Positions 60,139-64,000 of a stretch of 64,000 bases of DNA are shown in pieces. The notes beneath the pieces are model-generated. The model did no database searches and had not been told where the DNA came from. It saw only the letters and a list, made by a program, of their open reading frames with translations. Positions within the stretch are counted from its first letter, which is position 1; every line of letters starts with the position of its first letter. The position numbers were made by a program, and so were the translations under genes. Source of the stretch: Synergistaceae bacterium (lineage in GTDB: Bacteria; Synergistota; Synergistia; Synergistales; Aminobacteriaceae); the NCBI GenBank assembly GCA_022837505.1, contig JALHFZ010000002.1, positions 18,115 through 82,114 of the forward strand, given 5' to 3'.

Positions 60139-61478
60139 CTCATCACCTCCTTCAAAGCTTCTCTGAGGGTCGCCGCCCGTACCGTCTCCATGGGCGCGCC
60201 CTTCAGCTGATTTTCTCTCGAGCTTATGACGGCCCGGGTGAATCCGAGGCGGGATGCCTCCTGGAGCCGCCGGGGAAGGCGGGTGACCGGGCGGATCTCC
60301 CCCGCGAGCCCCACCTCTCCCAGAAAGAGGCATTTTCCCGGAAGGGGGACATCCCGGACCGACGAGGCCAGGGCGGCGCACAGAGCCAGATCGGACGCCG
60401 GTTCCTTCAGCTGAAGCCCTCCGGCCACGTTCACGTAGATATCGAAGAGGCCGCAGCCGATTCCGCAGCGCTTTTCGAGGACGGCGGCAAAAAGCTGGAT
60501 CTTGTTCACGTCGATTCCCCGGGCTGTCCTGCGGGGGTAGGGGAAGGCCGTTCCCGCCGCCAGAGACTGAATTTCCGCCGCCAGGGGGAGGGACCCCTCG
60601 AGGACCATGGTCATGGCCACTCCCGGCACCGACTGCTCCGCCTTGTTCCAGTAGAGGGAGCTGACGTCGTCCACCGGGAGCAGCCCCTTCTCCCCCATCT
60701 CGAAAACCCCGAGCTCCTCCGTGCTTCCGAAACGGTTCTTGTTCGCCCGGAGCATCCGGTAGGGGGAATAGTCCTCTCCGGAGAAGGTGAGGACGCCGTC
60801 CACCATGTGCTCGAGAAGCATGGGGCCGGCGATCCGCCCCTCCTTCGTGATATGCCCCACCAGCACTGCGGGGACGGACCGGTCCTTTGCGGCGGAGATG
60901 CACATCTGGGCTGCAGCCCGGACCTGTCCCGGCGTTCCCGGCCACCCTCCCCCCTCCTCGGCTTTCATGGCCTGAACGCTGTCCACTACGAGGAAGCCAT
61001 GATCTCCGAGGGCGGCGAGCCCGGAGGCAAGATCGCTGTCGCAGTAGAGACGGAGGCCCGGGTTGTCCGCCCCCAGTCTCCGTGCCCGGAGGGCGACCTG
61101 GGAGGCCGATTCCTCTCCGGAGATGTAGAGTATCTTCACCCCCCGGGCCGCCATGGCACCGCAGGTCTGAAGAAGAAGGGTGGATTTTCCTATCCCCGGC
61201 GCACCTCCCAGGAGGATCACCCCGCCGGGCACCCATCCTCCACCGAGAACCCGGTCAAATTCAGCGAACCCGGTGGAAAGCCGGGAGGGGGAGACCACTG
61301 AATCCACCTCCACAACCTTCGCCGGGGCGGCCGATCTTCCCCCGATCCCCGCAAGGGGTACTTCCTTTTCCAGGGAACCCCAGGCTCCGCAGGAGGGGCA
61401 TTTTCCGGTCCAGAGGAGAGTGGAAGCCCCGCAGGCGGAGCAATTGTATTTTCCCTTTTCTTCCCGTGCCACGGCCAT
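60135..61478 (-). CDS. radA: DNA repair protein RadA
   Basis: 447 aa. N-terminal zinc finger (C13, C16, C27, C30), RecA-like ATPase with Walker A GGAPGIGKST, the RadA motif KNRFG in RANKNRFGSTEE, and a C-terminal Lon-protease-like domain. Branch-migration helicase in recombinational repair. First gene of radA-nfeD-stomatin. Confidence 0.96.
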   Translation of the reverse strand: MAVAREEKGKYNCSACGASTLLWTGKCPSCGAWGSLEKEVPLAGIGGRSAAPAKVVEVDSVVSPSRLSTGFAEFDRVLGGGWVPGGVILLGGAPGIGKSTLLLQTCGAMAARGVKILYISGEESASQVALRARRLGADNPGLRLYCDSDLASGLAALGDHGFLVVDSVQAMKAEEGGGWPGTPGQVRAAAQMCISAAKDRSVPAVLVGHITKEGRIAGPMLLEHMVDGVLTFSGEDYSPYRMLRANKNRFGSTEELGVFEMGEKGLLPVDDVSSLYWNKAEQSVPGVAMTMVLEGSLPLAAEIQSLAAGTAFPYPRRTARGIDVNKIQLFAAVLEKRCGIGCGLFDIYVNVAGGLQLKEPASDLALCAALASSVRDVPLPGKCLFLGEVGLAGEIRPVTRLPRRLQEASRLGFTRAVISSRENQLKGAPMETVRAATLREALKEVMR

Positions 61479-61621
61479 TCCTCCTCTCCCAAGGGGGTAC
61501 TTTTTTCACCCCGGGAATTTTCCCCTTTACAGGTCTTTCATATAATGATACCATCCCGGAGAACGAAATTACATCACGGTAACCTTCTATCTTGATAAAG
61601 TGAGGTTGAAGTTATGAAACT

Positions 61622-62818
61622 ATGCGAATCGGGGAACCCCTCATGAAGAGGCTGCCCCGGGGGTGCGTCAATGCGGGGGGCAACCTTGCCTCGGCCATGG
61701 AGGAGTGCCGCAGGGAATTTCTCTCAACCTTCCGGTCCTGGGGGTACCGCCCCTTTCTGCCCTCCGCCCTCCAGCTCCTTGAATCCTCCTGGGATCTTCT
61801 TCCTCCGGCGGTGCGCTCCCGGCTGATCGCAGTCAATACCCCCTACGGAGAGCCATGCTGTCTGCGGGGGGATATCACCCTTGCCGCGGTGACCTATCTG
61901 GCCACCCATTATGCACCGGAAGAGCGGCCCCTTCGAATCTGCTACTCCGACCGAATCTACATGAAACCCGCCCCTCCGAAGAGAGCCCTTGAATCCTTTC
62001 AGATCGGGGCGGAGCTCCTGGGGTGGGAGGGGCACGGCGCCGACGTGGAGATGCTCTCCCTGCTTCTCTCCACCCTCGATGCCGCCGGACTGGAGAGGAC
62101 TGTCCTCGTCCTCGGGGACGCCACCCTCCTCCCCCGGGCTCTCCTCCCCGTGGATACCCCCACGGCGGAAAAAATTGCCTCCGCCCTTTCCCGGGGGTGC
62201 CTTCCCGAATACTTCTCCCTTCTTAAAGGGGAGAATATCCCTGAATTTTACCGGAATATCCTGATGCACATCCCCGACCTCAGAGGAGGGGCGGAGATCC
62301 TCGACAGAGGAGAGGCCCTCTGGAGGGGAGAATCCCCCCTTTCCGGCCTTCGGGGGATTGTCGCCTCCCTGACAGACCTCGGATACGGAGGGCGGATCAT
62401 CATTGATCTCTCCCTCGCCCGGGAACTGGCCTACTACAGCGGCCCCATCTTCGACGTCTACTCCCCCGACTCGGGACGGACCCTCGGAGGGGGGGGCCGG
62501 TATGACCGCCTCCTCTCCTTCTGCGGCATGGAAGGGCAGGCCATGGGGTTCGCCCTCGACCTCGAGGCCATGGCCTCCCTCTCTCGCTTCCGGAACGGCA
62601 GGCCCCACCTCATGGCATGGTGCGGGAACCTTTCACCCAAAGAGGCCCTCGAAAGGGCGGGAGAACTGACCGGAAAGGGGATGAGCCTCGAGATGAGCTG
62701 GGCCGAGGGGCGGGAATCCTCCCTGGAGTCGGCGGAAATCCGGGGATTTTCCACCTGGACGGACCTCTCCGACGGGACAGTCCTTGATCTTGCCGGAAGG
62801 GGGAACACCCCATGCTGA
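61622..62818 (+). CDS. hisZ: ATP phosphoribosyltransferase regulatory subunit HisZ
   Basis: 398 aa histidyl-tRNA-synthetase-like protein without aminoacylation function, needed with short-form HisG. Class II-like blocks are LRGDITLAAVTYLATHY and GGGGRYDRLLSFCGMEGQAM. The start may instead be ATG 61643: a 10-codon frame from ATG 61614, which has the good ribosome site (GTGAGG), ends at a TGA overlapping it. First gene of hisZ-hisG-hisB; ends overlapping hisG by 7 bases. Confidence 0.92.
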   Translation: MRIGEPLMKRLPRGCVNAGGNLASAMEECRREFLSTFRSWGYRPFLPSALQLLESSWDLLPPAVRSRLIAVNTPYGEPCCLRGDITLAAVTYLATHYAPEERPLRICYSDRIYMKPAPPKRALESFQIGAELLGWEGHGADVEMLSLLLSTLDAAGLERTVLVLGDATLLPRALLPVDTPTAEKIASALSRGCLPEYFSLLKGENIPEFYRNILMHIPDLRGGAEILDRGEALWRGESPLSGLRGIVASLTDLGYGGRIIIDLSLARELAYYSGPIFDVYSPDSGRTLGGGGRYDRLLSFCGMEGQAMGFALDLEAMASLSRFRNGRPHLMAWCGNLSPKEALERAGELTGKGMSLEMSWAEGRESSLESAEIRGFSTWTDLSDGTVLDLAGRGNTPC

Positions 62819-63456
62819 CCATAGCCCTTCCCACAGGCCGGGTTTTTTCCCAGGCAGCGGAGCTTATCCGCCGGGCCGGCCTTCCATCGAAAGAACTCTC
62901 CTCCCCCGGACGGCGCCTTGTCATTGAAGAGGAGGGGATACGGTATATCCTGGCAAAACCGACGGACGTCCCCCTCTACGTGGGGTACGGAACGGCGGAC
63001 CTCGCCTTCGCCGGCGGGGATGTCCTTCTCGAAAGCGGAATGCCCCTTGTGGAGCTTCTCGACACTGAGCAGGGAAGATGCTCCGTCGTCGTGGCGGGGC
63101 CTCCTTCCCTTTCCTGCCGCTTTCACGGCCATGCCTCTGAACTGATGGGGATGAAGGTGGCGACGAAGTATCCGAGGATCGCCGACAACTATTTTTCCTC
63201 CCGGGGAGCCCAGGTGGACATCCTCCACCTCCACGGCTCCATCGAGCTTGCCCCCAAGCTCGGCCTCGCAGACTGCATCCTCGACATCGTTCAGACGGGA
63301 AACACCCTCAGGGCGAATTTCCTTGAGATCCTCGAGGAAGTCTGCACCGTCTCCCTCCGCCTTGTGGGAAGCCGGAAGAGCATCGCCTTCCGCTGGCCCG
63401 AGGTGCGGGAAATCCGGAGGAAGATTGAAGAAGCAGTAAAGGAGATGCCCCTATGA
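62812..63456 (+). CDS. hisG: ATP phosphoribosyltransferase, short form
   Basis: 214 aa. First committed step of histidine biosynthesis: ATP + PRPP to phosphoribosyl-ATP. Begins LTIALPTGRVFSQAAELI; the PRPP region is in LGLADCILDIVQTGNTLRAN. Lacks the C-terminal regulatory domain of long HisG, in keeping with the adjacent hisZ. Overlaps hisB by 4 bases. Confidence 0.96.
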   Translation: MLTIALPTGRVFSQAAELIRRAGLPSKELSSPGRRLVIEEEGIRYILAKPTDVPLYVGYGTADLAFAGGDVLLESGMPLVELLDTEQGRCSVVVAGPPSLSCRFHGHASELMGMKVATKYPRIADNYFSSRGAQVDILHLHGSIELAPKLGLADCILDIVQTGNTLRANFLEILEEVCTVSLRLVGSRKSIAFRWPEVREIRRKIEEAVKEMPL

Positions 63457-64000
63457 CAGTGACCCTGGAAAGAAAAACAAAGGAAACCTTCGTCGCGGCG
63501 GAGCTCAATGCCGCCGGAGGCCCCGTATCGGTGGACCTTCCCTGCGGATTCCTCCGCCACATGATCGAACTCTTCGCCTTTCACGCCTCCCTCGGGCTGA
63601 CCCTCAGAGGAGGGGGGGACGAGGACGTCGACTGGCACCACCTCGCCGAGGACACGGGGATCCTCCTCGGAAGGGGGCTGGGAGCGGTCTTCGCCGAAAT
63701 TCCCCGGCAGCGCTACGGCTGGTGCGCCCTTCCCATGGACGGCTCCCTCGTCCTCGCCGCGGTGGATTTCAGCGGCAGAGGGCAGTTTGAATGGGACGGC
63801 GAATTCCCCTCGGGGCGGTGCGGCGATTTCGATCTCGAGCTCGTCCCCGAATTCTGGAAGGGCCTCTGCAGGGAGGGGAAGATCACCTTCCACGCCCGGG
63901 CCCTTGCCGCCGACAACTCCCACCATCTCGCCGAGGCCCTCTTCAAGGGGGCGGGACGGGCTTTCCGGTCCGCCCTCGAACCGGCGGACCGCCTTGAATC
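63453..64000 (+). CDS. hisB: Imidazoleglycerol-phosphate dehydratase (3' end outside window)
   Basis: About 182 residues visible. Manganese ligands are all recognisable: His in GFLRHMIELFAFHA, HHLAED in the middle, His in ITFHARALAAD and the pair in NSHHLAEALFKG. Two normally acidic positions differ: GFLDHM reads GFLRHM and DDHH reads DWHH. Starts at the ATG at 63453 inside the hisG stop region. Confidence 0.92.
   Translation, partial: MTVTLERKTKETFVAAELNAAGGPVSVDLPCGFLRHMIELFAFHASLGLTLRGGGDEDVDWHHLAEDTGILLGRGLGAVFAEIPRQRYGWCALPMDGSLVLAAVDFSGRGQFEWDGEFPSGRCGDFDLELVPEFWKGLCREGKITFHARALAADNSHHLAEALFKGAGRAFRSALEPADRLE

Noticed and set aside
60139..61236. In-frame extension of the NfeD gene giving an 816-residue open frame
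   Set aside because: The extra part is an out-of-frame reading of radA, rich in Gly/Arg/Pro, and a clear ribosome site and signal sequence mark the true start at 60138.
61614..61646. his operon leader peptide acting as an attenuator
   Set aside because: The ten-codon frame contains no His codons and no terminator/antiterminator pair is visible.
1..64000. CRISPR arrays, insertion sequences, prophage genes and toxin-antitoxin pairs
   Set aside because: No regularly spaced repeats, transposase or integrase motifs, phage structural genes or small paired toxin frames were recognised on either strand.

Overview
The window is high-G+C bacterial DNA, packed with genes that mostly run on the minus strand. 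It looks like chromosomal core from a diderm anaerobe. Synergistota is my best guess: it fits the gene order (prfA beside a DUF1385 gene, rpmE and thyX; pheST beside mutS2 and zapA), a TAXI-type solute-binding protein, an SLH-domain surface protein, the short HisG/HisZ pair and flagellar chaperones. This placement is inference, since no rRNA or marker comparison was possible.

Layout from left to right. (1) 1-20.9 kb, minus strand: a long run read from rpmE leftwards: thyX, DUF1385, prfA, prmC, trxB, a PfkB-family kinase, fliS, flgN, an M48 peptidase, dnaX, dnaE, pyk, a CoA-type Nudix hydrolase, nfo, an alanine/ornithine-racemase-like enzyme, cdaA, cdaR and glmM. The last three form the conserved cyclic-di-AMP/cell-wall module. 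(2) 21-26 kb, mixed: a HutP-like RNA-binding protein, a lone TAXI protein, an AlaX-type editing protein, tRNA-Arg(CCG) and an SLH protein of lower G+C; this is the most accessory-looking part. (3) 26.2-39.0 kb, minus strand: thrS (T-box leader), infC-rpmI-rplT (own promoter and attenuator-like leader), a Ktr/Trk potassium uptake pair, pheS-pheT, a coiled-coil protein, zapA, cvpA and mutS2. (4) 39-50.9 kb: rpsO, pnp, dut, an orphan response regulator, a large exported TPR protein of unknown function, an HtrA protease, and rpmH-rnpA-yidD-yidC-jag-lgt. (5) 51-61.5 kb: a DinG-like helicase, a damaged rpsT, holA, leuS, a WrbA-like flavoprotein with a clear promoter/operator, a stomatin/NfeD pair and radA. 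(6) 61.6-64 kb, plus strand: the start of a histidine operon, hisZ-hisG-hisB (hisB cut by the window end).

The genes serve DNA replication (dnaE, dnaX, holA), translation and its control, membrane-protein and lipoprotein biogenesis, cyclic-di-AMP signalling with a possible potassium-channel target, and histidine synthesis. Regulation visible in the sequence includes a T-box before thrS, a terminator/antiterminator leader before infC, several good sigma-70 promoters, a palindromic operator on the wrbA promoter and many intrinsic terminators.

I found no CRISPR array, IS element, prophage or toxin-antitoxin locus. The most notable observations are an rpsT gene lacking its N-terminal third and frameshifted, a thioredoxin reductase fused to a thioredoxin-like domain without its CxxC, a HutP homologue with a long N-terminal extension, a TPR protein whose SD-backed ATG is one base out of frame at an A7 run, and three genes that seem to start at non-standard codons (infC AUA, mutS2 CUG, M48 peptidase possibly AUA).
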